Shown one piece after another: positions 10,450-23,724 of a stretch of 64,000 nt of DNA. A program made the position numbers and the translations under genes. Position 1 is the first letter of the stretch. The number at the start of each line of letters is the position of its first letter. Source of the stretch: Eopsaltria australis (lineage: Eukaryota; Chordata; Aves; Passeriformes; Petroicidae); NCBI GenBank assembly GCA_034509425.1, contig JAVTVJ010001186.1, forward strand, positions 372,001 to 436,000, in the 5' to 3' direction. Under the pieces are notes generated by a model, which saw only the letters and a list, made by a program, of their open reading frames with translations, had not been told where the DNA came from and did not search any database.

Positions 10450-13225
10450 TATGCCGGTGGCAGCTGTCTGCAGCAACAGAGGCCGCCGGCTGATACCGTT
10501 GATTGCCAGTGCCCAAGATTGAAAGGCTCCGTGCAGGGCAGAATAAAATTGCTTATTCCCTGCTGCAAGGAGCACACCAGCAATGGATCTGACAACACGA
10601 GGGTGTGGCACAACACCACGAGCTTGCAGCAAGTCAGCTAAGCTGCAACTGTATCTACTGCGTTGGGACAGATCTCTGTTTAGATACTAAGTATGTGTTA
10701 CCACGACTACCCCTGTGATAGAAGACAAAGTGGTCTAAGCAAAGATAAAACACATCCAGGGTGGCAGGGAAGGAATGCAAGGGAAGCTGTGCAAGAAGCA
10801 AGGTAAAAGTTCATGGAGGCGTATGGTGTGAACACAAGTACGGGGGTTGACCTGCTTAAAAGCAGCCAAAAGAGAGGTAACACAGAACATCCAAAGTGTT
10901 TGCTGCAGACAGAATACAACAATCAGGCCTTGAAATGCCTTCTAAGAAACTGTATGTCTAGTAAAGTAAGACAGTCTGAATTTGAATAATCTGAAGAAGA
11001 GTATGTATTGTCTGGGCAGGAGGGAAAGTCTGTCTTGTTTTAATTTGACATTCTGAAACAGTGGATTAGCTTATGGTGTGATCAGGAACAACAGAAAGGA
11101 AAAGTGAACCAGTTTTACTACAGGCTTCTGTCAGGTGCAATAGAGGTTTTGGAATCAGACTTTTGGAGGTATTTATCTGGAAAAATGCTCTAAATCCAGA
11201 ACTTTTATTGTACTGAGTATGGGGTAAATGTGGGAATCAATTATTCGCATCAATTCCTTTAAAAGATGCCCTTCACTGGCCTGTTATTCTTTGCAGAGGA
11301 TTTTGCTTGTATCCATATTATGTTCCTAATTTTTCAAGCTTCCAAGAATCAGTAGAAGTCTGTTTTCTGGTACCCATTAATTATTTTTGCATTGATTCAT
11401 TAAGATCCAGTCTGCTTCAGGACTGCAAATGAGAGAAGATGACAGCTCCCAAGGCCTATAGGGTGACAGTGTGGATCTTACCCCACAGGGGTGTGAAAGA
11501 CCACTGCAAGGCTGCATCCTTGAAGGTCCAGGACCCAGACCCTGGAAGATGGTAAAAATGCCTTCAGAAGTCTGTCTGGCAACCTAAAGATACAGAATGA
11601 CTTTCAAAATTGACACTCCTTTTGGAATAGAGACTGCTGTTTGTCCACAAGCAAAAGCATTGGTATAATTTAAATAGTGAACAGTGAAGTTTTTTGAGGG
11701 AAATGGCAGCTCTTGTCTCATACAGGGTTGTTTGTTTTTGGGGTTTTTTTGTGGGATTGAAAATGCAGGCAGAAGCAGAATTAGGAAAGAATGTTCCATT
11801 TCTTCTGTCCAGACTGCTGTCTCTGGCATTTGCTATTGCTGAAGGCAAAAACAGCATGGATTTTGAAGGGGATTAGGCAGACTGACTGGTTGGAATGCCA
11901 GTCCTGGGCACTGGTCTTACAATGGGTATTTGGGGGAACTAAAAACTTCTCAAGTAGTGTTTCCCAGCTGGTGAGACTAGACTTGTCCCACAGGTGAATT
12001 GCAGGGCTAGAGTCAACGTCTGTGTTCCCTCCCTGCTGGAATGGTATCTATCAGTGGAAGGAAAAGTCTCCAGGGGAAGTTCCAGGACCTCCTTGCTTCC
12101 TCTCTGCAGTAGCTGGGCATCTGGGTCTCTGTTTTCTTTACAAGTTTTCTTCCCTTCACATGACTTTTGATTTCACCTTAAGCATCTCACCTGCTGCTTT
12201 CTCTGTCAATCAAGGAAAGAAAGGGGCCCAAAAGAGGGAAAGTAGGCAATAGCAGCACGTGACTTTGATGTTCCCCTTGCTAGCTTTGCTGTCATGCCTC
12301 TTGTGGCTTCAGTCTCAAGATCATTCCAATCTTTCACACCTTTTTCCCCATCAATCCCAGCAGTATTCCAATGTCTGCAGGAATAATTTCCTATGTGTAA
12401 TCTTGTAGGTGAAAATTATACAACAAGGTTTGCTCTAGGAATGTTGCAAAGCAGTACCCCAGGATACAAATAGGAGAATGTACAAGTTGAAAACCATGTT
12501 CCTTCTTCTATCAGGTACTTTTCAGTGGGTCTTAAGGACAGCATAAAGCTTTAGCATATTAGGTTTACAGTGGGCTTTAATGCATGTAGATGTGTTAGTT
12601 TAGTTCTAGGTTTTTTGAGAAGGATATTCTTGACAAATTGAAAGGTTAAGTTATTGAGGCAGCATGTAAACAGAAGGGATTTTCAAGGCAACAGTAAGTG
12701 AAAAGCAGGAATCAGAAGGGTAAAATATGGGTAAGAGGGCAGGATTATCAAGGTACAAGCCATACACGCATGTTTTTGCTAAGACAACTGTAGTCTCCAT
12801 CTGTCAGGAGACCTTTTGAGCATTTCTCTTAGAAACTACTTAAGAGAATGCACTAAAAAAAGTGAGCAGGTAGTTTTATCGGTCATAGTAGCAGTTGGGT
12901 GATTTGAGCCTTTGCATCTTATATCTGTGTAAGCTTTCTGTGATAAAAGGTCATGCAGCATCGGAGAGGATCTACCCTGCAAGTTCCCTTTCCTCTAGGA
13001 AAAAAGTTCAGCTAGCTCTTAGAAAGGAAATTTAAAAGTATGGAAACTGAAGGAAAAAATGTGCTCATCAGAGGATTTGTGGGGAAAGGAGGGTTTCCAC
13101 AGTATAGAATCTCTTCCACTGCAACTGATGAACTCCGTATTTTTTCTTTACTGGCACATTTTAAGCAGGAGCATTTCCTTCTGTTTCTTATAGGATGCCA
13201 AGGCAAATCAATTTGTGAAGTAAGA
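10450..13225. other. Intergenic DNA upstream of PIK3R1, no gene seen
   Basis: This is unique, moderately AT-rich sequence beyond the CpG island. Open frames are short and have no domain I recognise. No repeat family or RNA gene is apparent. Confidence 0.65.
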
Positions 13226-13312
13226 TGCCTAGATTAATGGTCAGTGTTAAGTTCATGGTTGGACTCAATGATCTGAAAGATCTTTTCCAATCTAAATAAT
13301 TCTATGATTTTA
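13226..13312 (+). mobile_element. CR1 LINE 3'-end fragment
   Basis: The text runs GGTTGGACTCAATGATCT, then TCTTTTCCAATCTAAATAAT, then TTCTATGATTTTATC. This is the characteristic avian CR1 3' terminus with its ATTCTATGAT octamer-like tail. The copy is 5'-truncated to under 100 bp, which is usual for CR1. Confidence 0.85.
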
Positions 13313-15858
13313 TCAGTGCTGAATCTGTTCTCCTGGGATCGCATAGACAAAGGTGGAAGAGACTGTGCAGAGGATTTTTCTTGCAATATACCTTAGGTGT
13401 GATGAATGCTAATGGCGTACATCATTTACTAAGTTATGAAGAGAGTCCTGTGATTTGTGACACAGTATTACAACATCCTGCAGCAGCGGGGTTTTCAGCC
13501 AGCTGATTTGAGGGAAGAATTTGGAAGAGAATCAATGCATACATCCATTTTACTCCCAAAGATGAAAATTATTTCATACACTGTAGTTATACTGTTCTAC
13601 TAGCACACATTGCTAAATGATTCATGTAAAATTCCCAAAGGAATGAGGAGTCAGGAAAACAACAGGAAAAACTATCCATAGTTATTGTAGACATGAATTA
13701 GATGCAAAATAAATACAACAAGAAGGACAAGCATCAAAGACTGTGAATGGTGATGTTTTCCTGTCATAGCCAGGACAAAGAAACATTGCTGCTCAGAAAT
13801 GTAGCTTTAAGTGTGTTTCAGAAGTCAAAACAGTAGCATGAAAAGCAAGTTCCTTCACTGCTTAAAAGCTTTCTACCATGTAAAGGAAAAGAATGAGCTA
13901 AAAATAAGACAGAGAAATTCAGGAAAGAAAGAAGCAAAACCTGCTATCTCATTACGAATCAGAGAAGTAAATCTGACAACTTTCATTTTAAAACTGGAAG
14001 GAAGCTGATTAGCAGCATGCCAGTCATGCTGGGCATCACAACGTGATTTGGTTTGAATTTATTTCAGTTCTATGGGAAGGATGGAATAGTTTCTATCTGA
14101 CCAAAACTCTGACATGAACAATAAATGTTGATATCTCAGCTAATTGGACAAATCTGCCTTCACAGACATTTCCAGTTTATATTCATGTCACGGTTGACAT
14201 CCAAGGCTGTTTTCTATTTTTCAAGATACAAGGCACCTGAGGAGGTGGTAGAATCTCCATCATTACATGTTTTTAGGAAGGTAGTCAAACATCTGCCTGG
14301 CAGAGACACTGGTTGTCATGACTCAGCCAAAAAGATGGAATAGGTGCCCACTGGAGGCCTTCTGTGGTTCTGTAAGTGGACATATATAGAAATTATCAGA
14401 AGGAGGCACAAACCTAGAGAAGTCATACTTTTTCCCAAATAAATTTTCCCATGAGAATCTAAGTGGCCCAAAATTCACTCCCCTGCTTCCACCTGATATC
14501 TGAATGCCAGATGACTGCAGTGTTAAAAAAACATAGGGCCTTGCTTCTGCAATATGATCTTTTAGCAAGGAGTTTCTCCAGTCTGCTTTGGATCACATTT
14601 TTAGAACGCAAAAGTAGTGGAAAATAAGACTTTTGTGTGCTAATTACATCTAGAAAATACTTTGCATCATGAAAAGTCTTCAAAATATTTTATTTTAAAA
14701 AAACCCAAACTACTTTTAGTTATCTGAAAGTTGACTTTTTATTTAATTTTTTTTTTAGTCTCATAATTTTGACTAAATCTATGAAAATATACATTTTGTC
14801 CAGGAACTTTTTAAAACTCATATGAATTAAGGAATATAAATATACAATGTTTTTCCATGTCTGAAGCACAGTATAATTGATAAAATAATGTTATAAATAT
14901 AATATCTGCAATTGCAACATCTGTGTTTATCTTTCAGCCATATAAAATTACATAAACAAGGATTCTGCTTTTTATGAAATCTATGAGTAATTCCTCCTCT
15001 GCTCTTTCAGTGCTCGTATGCTAAATGATAGAAAAGTCAGGTTTGACAGCCATGTAAAACTCATGTCTTCTGTGTAGACAAGTGATGCAGAGTGAACAGA
15101 AATTTTAGGAGTTTTCTCAAGCACTGTATTATTTTGCACCGGCATCTATACTGACATTTCAGCTCTGTTTGAGTAAGATTGCTAGCAGCAATAAGACCTC
15201 CATGTGTAATAATGTATGTAAATATCCAGGGCCATTTGTAGCAGCATTTTCTATTAAGACTGTTTCCCTAAAGATGCTGTTTGTAGTTTGTGGTATTCAC
15301 ACTGATCACAGGGAAATTTTCATTCTGCAGAAATGAACTCAGAAATGGATGAAGCTTAACTTAGGTTGAAACCATTTAGCCATTTTGTATCAGTTTTTAC
15401 AGAGTAAGTGTTGTGTAGTTTCTTCCAATAACATCAAGGTGGAAGATGTCACATATTGTTACGGTTTTCTGAGATATCCCGGACTCTTAGATCAATTATT
15501 CAGAGGAGTCACTCGTCACAGTACGTCTCAGTATGGATATTTGATAGGTGGTACAATCCCTTCTCTTGCAAAGTGGATAAGATGCAAGACCAAGTGTCAG
15601 AAAGCTTGCCAATTTAGATGTGTTTTTGTAGAGCCTGTGAAACTCACTGCAATATGGGCATGAATAATCCAGATTCTGCCAGGCAGGAACATGTGCTGTT
15701 GCTCCTACATAAAATGCATCTAAAGTGACATATCCAACAATTACAGTACTAGGAGGCAAATACAAAATTAGGGCTCATCCTGTGAAGCTAGTAGGAGTTC
15801 AGGGCCAGAAGAAAACTGTATTTAGTATCCTCTTGCTGCCTGGACTAGGAAAGTAGGT

Positions 15859-15938
15859 GGTTTTTTTGTTTGTTTGGGGTTTTTTGTTTGTTGTTTGTTT
15901 GTTTGTCATGTTTGTTTGGTTTGGTTGTTTGTTTTGTT
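15859..15938. repeat. TTTG-rich low-complexity tract
   Basis: Irregular TTTG/TTTGG repeats cover about 80 bp. Read on the minus strand, the tract is an A-rich CAAA tail lying just after AATAAA signals, which could mark the 3' end of an old minus-strand retroposed sequence. Confidence 0.75.
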
Positions 15939-15942
15939 GCAG

Positions 15943-15963
15943 CAATAAATAAATTATTTATTG
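15943..15963. repeat. 21-bp AT palindrome with AATAAA on both strands
   Basis: The arms CAATAAATAA and TTATTTATTG are perfect complements around a single central base. Each strand therefore carries an AATAAA hexamer, so it could act as a polyadenylation signal in either direction. Function is not shown. Confidence 0.6.
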
Positions 15964-16605
15964 TTGTTTAAACTGATGGGTCAGAGCTATCATTTTTTCA
16001 GATTTTGAGTGAAATTTGAAATGTGATTAATTAGATGTATCAGTGCATTCTACTGTTAACTAAGGGTGCAGCCCCAAAATTTCAACCTTTTTATTGGAAA
16101 TAGTATCACACAACAGAACTGCTGCCATTCAGGCAAGCTCAAAATGATAATACAGAAGCTGTGAGCTGTGCCTTAGAAAGTCAGGCTTCCTTAAATCTCA
16201 ATTAGTTGAGAAGGCTATGAACATTTGCCTTCCACTTTTTTGTGAGAAAATGCATGGCAGAAAATTGCCTTTATTATTCCTATCTACTCCTCTTCCAAAG
16301 AAATAGCAAGCAGAAGATTTTCAGTCCCACCTTTCAGCTGTAGGACAGGATGATTCATCATGGGTCTCCTCAGTGCACATGCAAAGCCAACCAACACATA
16401 TGCACATACAACTGATCATTATTTGTGCCCATCATCTGAGTAGGGGGTTTGTGTCATTTTACGGCAACAACGCAGTTGCTGTACTAAAAAAAGATGTCTT
16501 ACTGTAAAAATGCTACAAAGCTATTAAATGAATGTCACTGTAAAATTAGCAATTATAAGAACAATTAGTGTTTGGAACCTTTTTCTGTTTACATGATCTA
16601 AATTT

Positions 16606-16706
16606 GAAGCTAGCCATGCTTGGAGCAAATTACAAAGAATAGACTGAATAATCCCCAGTGGTCCTTTCCAACTTAAATTATTCTGTGAGTCAGTGATTCT
16701 ATGAAA
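16606..16706 (+). mobile_element. CR1 LINE 3'-end fragment
   Basis: This diverged CR1 terminus has CATGCTTGGAGCAAA, then GTGGTCCTTTCCAACTTAAA, then TTCTGTGAGTCAGTGATTCT. It matches the typical CR1 ending (TCCTTTCCAACCT ... ATTCTGTGATTCT). The copy is old, to judge from the substitutions. Confidence 0.8.
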
Positions 16707-19700
16707 TTTTAATTTCTTTCATTTTGACTTGGAATGTAGTAGAGTGAATATATTATGTGTAACATTTCTAGAAGAATATTTATTTGGTATGTACTACTAG
16801 GAAACCTTTTTAATGAGATAAAAATAGGATTTGACAAATGCATGTGAGTTAATATATTTCAATATAAACTGAATAGGTGTTTAAATTGTACTTTCTTTGA
16901 AAAAAAACCAGGGAAAATAATATTTCTTTTTGAAAGGTCACATCAAGACAATTGCATTGGGAATTTACTAAACTGAAAAACCCAACCAGAGAAGCCCTCA
17001 GTTACTAGCAGAAAAAGAAAATGCTATCCTTGGTGTTCAGTTGTCATTTTCATACTATCAGCAAGCCTCAGAATAACAGAATTATTTAATGTTTTTACAT
17101 GCAGCAAAAGTGGTGCAACCTCCTCCTATTCTGACTTTATCTGTTAAGCCACAAAGAAAAGTGGGGGGAGCTTTTGGGGAGGGGGGGGAGAGCAAACCAC
17201 AATTTTAAAGTAAGGTTTTGGGTCTAAGAAAAAGAATGGAAATTCAAAGATAAGGATGGTAGTGTCTACCCGTTACCACCAATTTGTACATTGTTGCATG
17301 TTTCATATGAGAATAAGTATTTCACGTCTCTATGGCTTTGGAAACAGAATGCATTTTGGAAAAGGAGCACCTCTCCATAACCTTCACCAGACAGGAAAAT
17401 GAACTTTGAATACATCCATGTAGTCTCCAGCAGTATTTGTTACAGGGTTGGGGGTGGATTTGTTTGATTTGTTGGTAGGTTTTGAACAAGGATAGGTTTA
17501 GATGGCAAACAAAAATCAGTGTCTGGTGCAAAGATACCATAATGCCCCACAAATCATGATGAAAGTGAGTTATGTTGTTGCTCTCACCATCCTTGTTTGA
17601 GTGTGCCAGCTGCCTGAAACAGAAACTATGTTACAAAGGGCAATTTATTCATGCAACTTTCTGCTGTGATGCAACTGGGGCTTATGGTAGTGTCACCAGC
17701 ATCTTAAGAGGCAGGACTACTCTCTGGCCTGCTTTCTTAAACATAGCTTTCTAAAGTAAAGCAATTTTGGGAACTCGTAGTTCATCAGCTGTGTCATATC
17801 GTAAGTCAGGTCTCATAGGGATCTTGTGATAGCCTTGAAGATGTAAGAAGTAGCTGAACTCAGTACAGAAGTGGATTGAGACAGTATCCAACATAAAATG
17901 TGACACAGAAAAAAACCTGACATTTCTGAGTCCTTCTAGAGAGAAAGTCTTAAAAGAAGAAGAAAATGGTGATGGCTTGAGCTTAGGAAAAATGATTTAA
18001 AATGTATAGGCTGTGGGAACAGAGCGATATGGTGAGGTGCACCGTAGGCAATATCATGGTTAAACGCAGGACAGAAGAACTGCTGCTACAGCAAAACATT
18101 TTCTTGGAAGCTGATGAGAGGAAGTGCTATTAAAACAGTGTGACATGTTCTGAAACTGTGGCTATTCTTGTATGTATTCTTGTACAGAATTACTGACAAG
18201 AGCCTGGACTGTGAGAAGAAAATCTCCTGTCTCAAACTGAGCCGCAACACCTGAGGACTACAGTCTACATTTTTTCTGGAAGGCCAGGAAGTAGAAAATG
18301 GTGGTCCAGGGAGGGGCAGTATCTCTGCAAGGTTTTCTTCTCACAGTACTCACTCTGCACAGATGTCACAACTGAAATGTCAGACAGAGAAACTTCTATC
18401 TGGGTGAGCATGTGGTGTCCTGTGCTCAAATTATGTGCCTAAGTGTAGCCACAACTATCTCTCAAAATGGAAACAAAATGGAGGAAGGTGGAGAGCAAAA
18501 CTGTCATACAGGTTACAGGAAAATTGAAGTACAGGGGGAAAGTGTGGTACATTCATCTCTGAAAAAGGTGGTAAGCAGTTGTCCTTGGAGAGCATTTCTT
18601 CTTTGAGTAGAGAGAGACAGAGGGAGGCCTGAGTGAACAGCATGCATGGTGTTTCATGTACTGCTCTACAGTGTTAAACTCAGGACAGCTGAGGGAATAT
18701 GGGGCCGGTTGAATTCATCATCAAATATGTCAGTTTTAAATCACTGGATGTTTCCCCTATGTGTTTTTTCCTCTCTGCGTGCACGTGTGTTGTTGCTAAT
18801 GGTTTACAAAATGTTGGAAAGAATGCTGCAATAGCATTTCAGTGATGGAGTAGGGAGCTGAAAAAAACCTTATTCAAAAGACAAGTCAAGGAGCTTATAA
18901 TCTACAGGTAGCCTTTTCTGCCAGCTGGGAGTCCTCCTTTATTTCAAGCTGGACAGTATCATGTGTTCTGAATTTTTAAAAGAGCATTTCAATTTTCTGC
19001 TTTCATACAATGCAACATTAACTTGCTTCCACTACTTGTAGTAGAAACTGGCACAGGTTGGATAGATGTCTCATCTATATATCAGAGTCCCATACATTAA
19101 TGTAAAAGCTAAAATGGGAATGAAGCAATTTTTGGAGGTAGACTGAGATAGAATTCCCTTTCAATGGGAGCATTAGTTCTGAAGCCTCAATATTTCTCAA
19201 AGAGTTCACCCTTCTTCCATGAAGACAGCAGGGTATTCAGTTTGTTGCCCTGGTTGTCTCTGTCAAAGGATATTTCATTAAGTCAGCTTGTGCTGGTGAT
19301 GAGGCCAGTGTGCTTACAGAAAAAGAAAAAACTTGTGTTTCACAATTTCCAAATAAGATGAAAGATACCTCTATAATAGTTTTGCTGCAGGGGTGTCTCC
19401 ACAGAAATATATCTGGTCCATAGTTCTCAATTTTTTTTGGTTTATATCCTGTGGTTAGATGTATGAGTGGGATCCAAGCCCCAGCTATGCTTATCTTTGA
19501 ACAGGCTTTGCAAAAAGAGGCCCACTCTGGAGAGCTGTATGATGAGATGCAGGTAAAGGGCTTCAGTCAAACAGTGCCTCCCTCTGTGCTCAGTACTGTT
19601 GCGGTGCTGCTTCTCTTTGTAGCTTCATTCTCCATGAAAATATCTGTTGACTTGCACACCTTGACCTTGATTCAGTGTTGCTGTGTGGCAGGGCAGGGAA

Positions 19701-22700
19701 GCATAGTATCCCTCAGGGCTGTTGCTAGGACTGGACTGTCAGGTTTAGGATCAAGCTGGGGACTTCCATATGAAAAGCCTGTCTCAGTGCTTTCCCTGCA
19801 GTAAGATTCCTACTAGGGGCAGTTACTTCTGTCCCATAATGCATCAAGAAATATACAGATCCAATGGAGAAGAGTAGTGCAATGCTGAGAAACCTGCTAG
19901 GATTCTGCAGAGCCTGGTCTTTGGCCAGTGAGTTCACACTTTGCATACTAACTTTATCCTGCACCTGGTCTAAAGCAGTAGAGTAAGTGTGCAAATTCCT
20001 TCTTCCCATATATGCTCACAGAACTTAGGCCTCAGTTAGCAGGTATACAGCTTTACCAATTCAACAGTCCTGATGTCTCACCAGCCTTTATTTTTTCTGT
20101 AATCTGAGTAGAAAGCTTAAATTTCTGTGCTTGCACTCCATTGTGTCCAACTCACCTGGATACAGCTTATATGCTAGAGCCTTCTCATCTGCAGAAGAGG
20201 TGAACAAGATCTTGGTGGGATACTGTGATGGGTCACTAATTCAGTCCATTAGGACCTTGTTCCATGTATAAGAAAGAAAAAATAACATTTTTTACTTTAG
20301 GGCTTCAATACAATTTTTAATTTAGAGACCTAAACTCTTAAGAGGCAAGTGCAGCCCTCTGTCATGCCGGAAAATTGCTGGCTGATTCTTTGTTTACATA
20401 TGTCCACTACCTTGCATGATAATTCTGGATGGAATACATTCCACTGAATATTCCTTGTAATTTCAGGATCTAGTTTACCTGTGTGAAAAGTTATTTTACT
20501 CCTTAGAAAACTATTGTAATATCTTGTCCCACAAAGGAATCAAACCTCATAGTCCCATGTCCTTGTGTTGAGTCCTGTTGAAACCTACTTGTAGATTCTC
20601 ACCTGAGGTGAACCAGCAGATATCTATCTAAGCCATTAGTTTATTTATGTATTTGAGTTTATTGATAGTAAAACAATGCAAACAGGTCTGTTTAAAGGAT
20701 TCCCTTTCTGGAATGTTATGAATTAAAGTGTTAAATATTCTTGGCATAATTATTCATCTAGTCAATAGGCAAGATTTAATTGGATTTTATTATTAAATTA
20801 CTACACAGACTTCTTAAACAATCACAAATGCATGTAAGCATATTTCTGTATCTACAAATAAAAGAACTCTCCTCTATAGGAGGTAAGAAAATACAGGCTT
20901 AGTTATAATCACTACATACAACAGAAATAGTATCCTAAACACTTTGATCCATTTTTGTACTATATGTAGGAAAATGAAGTCTTCAGCAAATATTTTTTTG
21001 TATTAAGAGTTATTCCTATGAAGAATTATTCCCCAAATCTCCCCAATACGTGCTAACATTGTTCCTGGTAGAATCCACTTTATATACTTGAGTGCTAAAA
21101 TTTACAGTGCATTTTCTCATTTGTTTATAAGCTGTGCTCAAATAAGCAATTAACTAAAATAGTTGCTCTTGTAAATGGAGTGTAACAATAGTTAATAATT
21201 TATAATTTTCTGATTCCAGTGTGCAAGAATGTGAAAATGAATTACTAATTTGTTGTCAATATGGGAAGGAATTTTAATCTTTTATGAGAACATCTTGGCT
21301 GTTGGTATGCTTATCTCTGAGAAAGAGAGTTGGAATTCTTCAGTGGGCAGTGTGTGAATATTATTGAGGCAGCGTTGAAAGTAAAAATAATTGAACAAGG
21401 ATCTAGTAACAATTTCCTCTTCTGTATCTAAGATCCTTATCAAGAACTTTCTAAGCAAATTGTTAGCCCATATGAAACAGAGTATTATTTCAGACCTAAA
21501 CTATTCATTTATTAATTGAACATTAATTGCTTCTCTTATAGGACACAAAAGTCCATTGTTACAAACAAGCTAAAAGAGCAACTTGGCTCATTTTTAATAA
21601 ACATTTTCAAAGAGGTAGTTTAATGGCCAATATAAGAGTCATTGCTACTTTAATTAGGATTTCAGAAGAGAAGAGTCTTCTTGTATTCCGGGGCCATTTT
21701 CCTGTGTCCTACTCTTAGGTTCATGCTTGCATATGAAGTTCACCAGTGTGGTTGAAAATCAGACCTGGTGATTGCAGGGGCAAATCAGTGTTTTGCCCTC
21801 ACCACCAGCACTGCCTGTTGCAACACCTTCAGTATATTTTTATGCAGCCTCCTTTTCAGTCAGTGTAGCTGGTAGGCAGAATAAAGAATAAAGCCCTGGT
21901 CAGCTCCAGCAGTCTCAGCTCTGTTTGTCAGGTGTGAAGCCCAGAAACACTCTTCCACATGTGTACTTCCAAGAAATAATTCAAAATAACTTATACTGGA
22001 TCTACTACCTATCACAGCATACAGAGGTTAATGGATTTAAAGCACTGTCCCTCAAAGTCTTTTGGTACTACTATTGATGATATAGTGGTCAGTAAAGAAA
22101 TGTGGGGAATAGTAAAGAAATCTTCCCAGCAAAACCCAAGAAAGATGATATGACTTGCCCCTTATACACATGCATTCTCACCTATAATTACCTACATCAC
22201 TTTCACACTGTTATTTTCATTATCTTCTCCTGTACAAGCCAGTCTTTTGCTCAGACAAGAACTTAAATTACTGAATGTACTGCTAAGGCCATGGACAGTC
22301 TAAGAAAAGTGGCCATTATTGTCTTAGGCAGAAACAGTGACTTAAGACCTGTTTCTCAGCATCTTTCTTTGGTGTGTACTCTAGCTGCTGTCTCTCTGTT
22401 ATTCTCTTTCACCTCACTGATTACCACATCCTCAAGGCACTCATTTTACCTTACAATTCCTGCCTCAAGAAGGGGATATCTTTCTTTGTGTTTACATAGC
22501 ACCTAGTATTGCAAAACTTCCATCCACTCAAACCTTCTTAATGATGTTGTAGTATGATTAAGTGATGAGTGCTATCTTAGCTAGCCACTGCACTAACTCC
22601 AGTAGCTGAGGCAGATTTCCATTCTTTTTGTATCTTTACACCCCTCGTATAGTGACACAATCCAGACTGTAGGTCCCTGGATATATTGACTCATGAAAAG

Positions 22701-22773
22701 TAATTTCTTGGTTGTCCTCATTACAACTGTCTTCTTTTGTTGGAGGAGTGGCAGGAGCAGGAATAAAGAGGAG
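16707..22773. other. Intergenic DNA, no gene seen
   Basis: This is mostly unique AT-rich sequence, including a G-rich run near 17161-17190. Open frames are short and unrecognised. The block at about 19440-19800 has a higher GC content and one 117-codon frame. I could not match that frame to any family and do not call it a gene. Confidence 0.6.
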
Positions 22774-23724
22774 TGTGATGGACCCACTGCTGGCCAAGGC
22801 CAAGCCAATCAGAGGAGGTTGCAATGCCTCTGTGATATCATACTTAAGAAGCAAAAGAAGTTATCGTGCAGATATAATTGGGCTCAGAGAAGAGCAGAGT
22901 GAAATTATTTGAGAGGAACAGCCCTGCAGACACCAAGGTTGGTGAAGAAGGGGCAGGAGGTGCTCCAGGAACCAGAGCTGAGGTTCCCCTGCAGCCCGTG
23001 GTGCAGACCATGGTGAGGCAGCTGTGCCCCTGAGCCCATGGAGGTCCATGGGATGCAGAGATCCACCTGCAGCCCCTGGAGGAGACCCAGGCCAGAGCAG
23101 GTGAATGCCCAGAAGAGGGCTGTGACCCTGTGGGGAGCCTGTGCTGGAACAGGCTCCTGGCAGGACCTGTGGATAGAGGAGCCCATGCAGCAGCAAGTTT
23201 GCTGGTAGGAGCTGTGACTCTGTGGGGCACAAACACTGCAGCAGGCAGTTCTTGAAGGACTGCACCCTCATGAGGACCCACAGCCCATGGGAATGGCTCA
23301 CACTGGAGAGGTTCGTGGAGAGCTGTCTCCTGTTCTCCCCATGTAGGAGCAGGGGAAGGACTCCTCTCCCTGAGAAGCATCAGACACAGCCTGTGATGAA
23401 CTGATCATAACCATGTCCCTGCACCACTGGAGGGGAGGAGGTAGATCCCAGGGAGGAAGTAGATCCCAGGAAGCAGGAAGGGGTGGGGGCAGGGTGTTTT
23501 TAGGATTTATTTTACTTCTCATTATTCTGCTGTGATTTTGATTAGTAATAAATTCAGTTGATTTCCCCGAGTTGAGCCTGTCTTGCCTATGACAGTAAGC
23601 TGTTTGTGATCTCTCCCAGTTCTTATGTCATGAGCCTTTTATTATATTTTCTCTCCCCTTTTCAGTTGTGGAGAGGAGTGATAGAGTGGCACCTGACATC
23701 CAGCCAGGGTCAATCTGTCACACA
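22774..23724 (+). mobile_element. Endogenous retroviral long terminal repeat, apparently solo
   Basis: This roughly 950-bp element starts TGTGATGGACCCACTGCTGG and ends about CAATCTGTCACACA, giving TG...CA ends. It has LTR-like promoter parts: CCAAT at about 22805 and a degenerate TATA region at about 22835-22847. Next come GC-richer, internally repetitive sequence with recurring 'GAGGAGCCCATGCAGCAG'-like units, then AATAAA at 23547-23552 and a U5-like end. It closely resembles an LTR repeated widely in songbird and other avian genomes. I assign it to an ERV, probably ERVL-like, but cannot fix the family name. No gag, pol or second LTR is adjacent. I could not identify a clean target-site duplication. 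Confidence 0.75.

Larger units (their letters stand above)
8960..10450. promoter_or_regulatory. PIK3R1: CpG island, PIK3R1 p85-alpha promoter region
   Basis: GC content rises abruptly at about 8965. CpG dinucleotides are dense to about 10120, with a weaker shoulder to about 10450. Clustered GC boxes (GCCCCGCCCC type) lie at about 9835-9860 and 9880-9895, and there is no TATA box, as expected for a housekeeping-type promoter. The island lies 4-5 kb upstream of the first coding exon and is the only one in the window, so it is the natural promoter for p85-alpha mRNA. Bidirectional transcription is possible but not supported by any gene to the right. Confidence 0.8.
13313..16605. other. Intergenic DNA, no gene seen
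   Basis: This is AT-rich unique sequence. It contains a T/G-rich tract and an adjacent AT palindrome near 15.9 kb, listed separately. I recognise no coding sequence. Confidence 0.6.

Noticed and set aside
19451..19804. 117-codon plus-strand frame
   Set aside because: No family motif or splice-flanked structure; I cannot distinguish it from chance.
22844..23380. 178-codon minus-strand frame, Pro/Ser/Ala-rich, and smaller nested frames
   Set aside because: Antisense of the LTR element; no retroviral or host domain.
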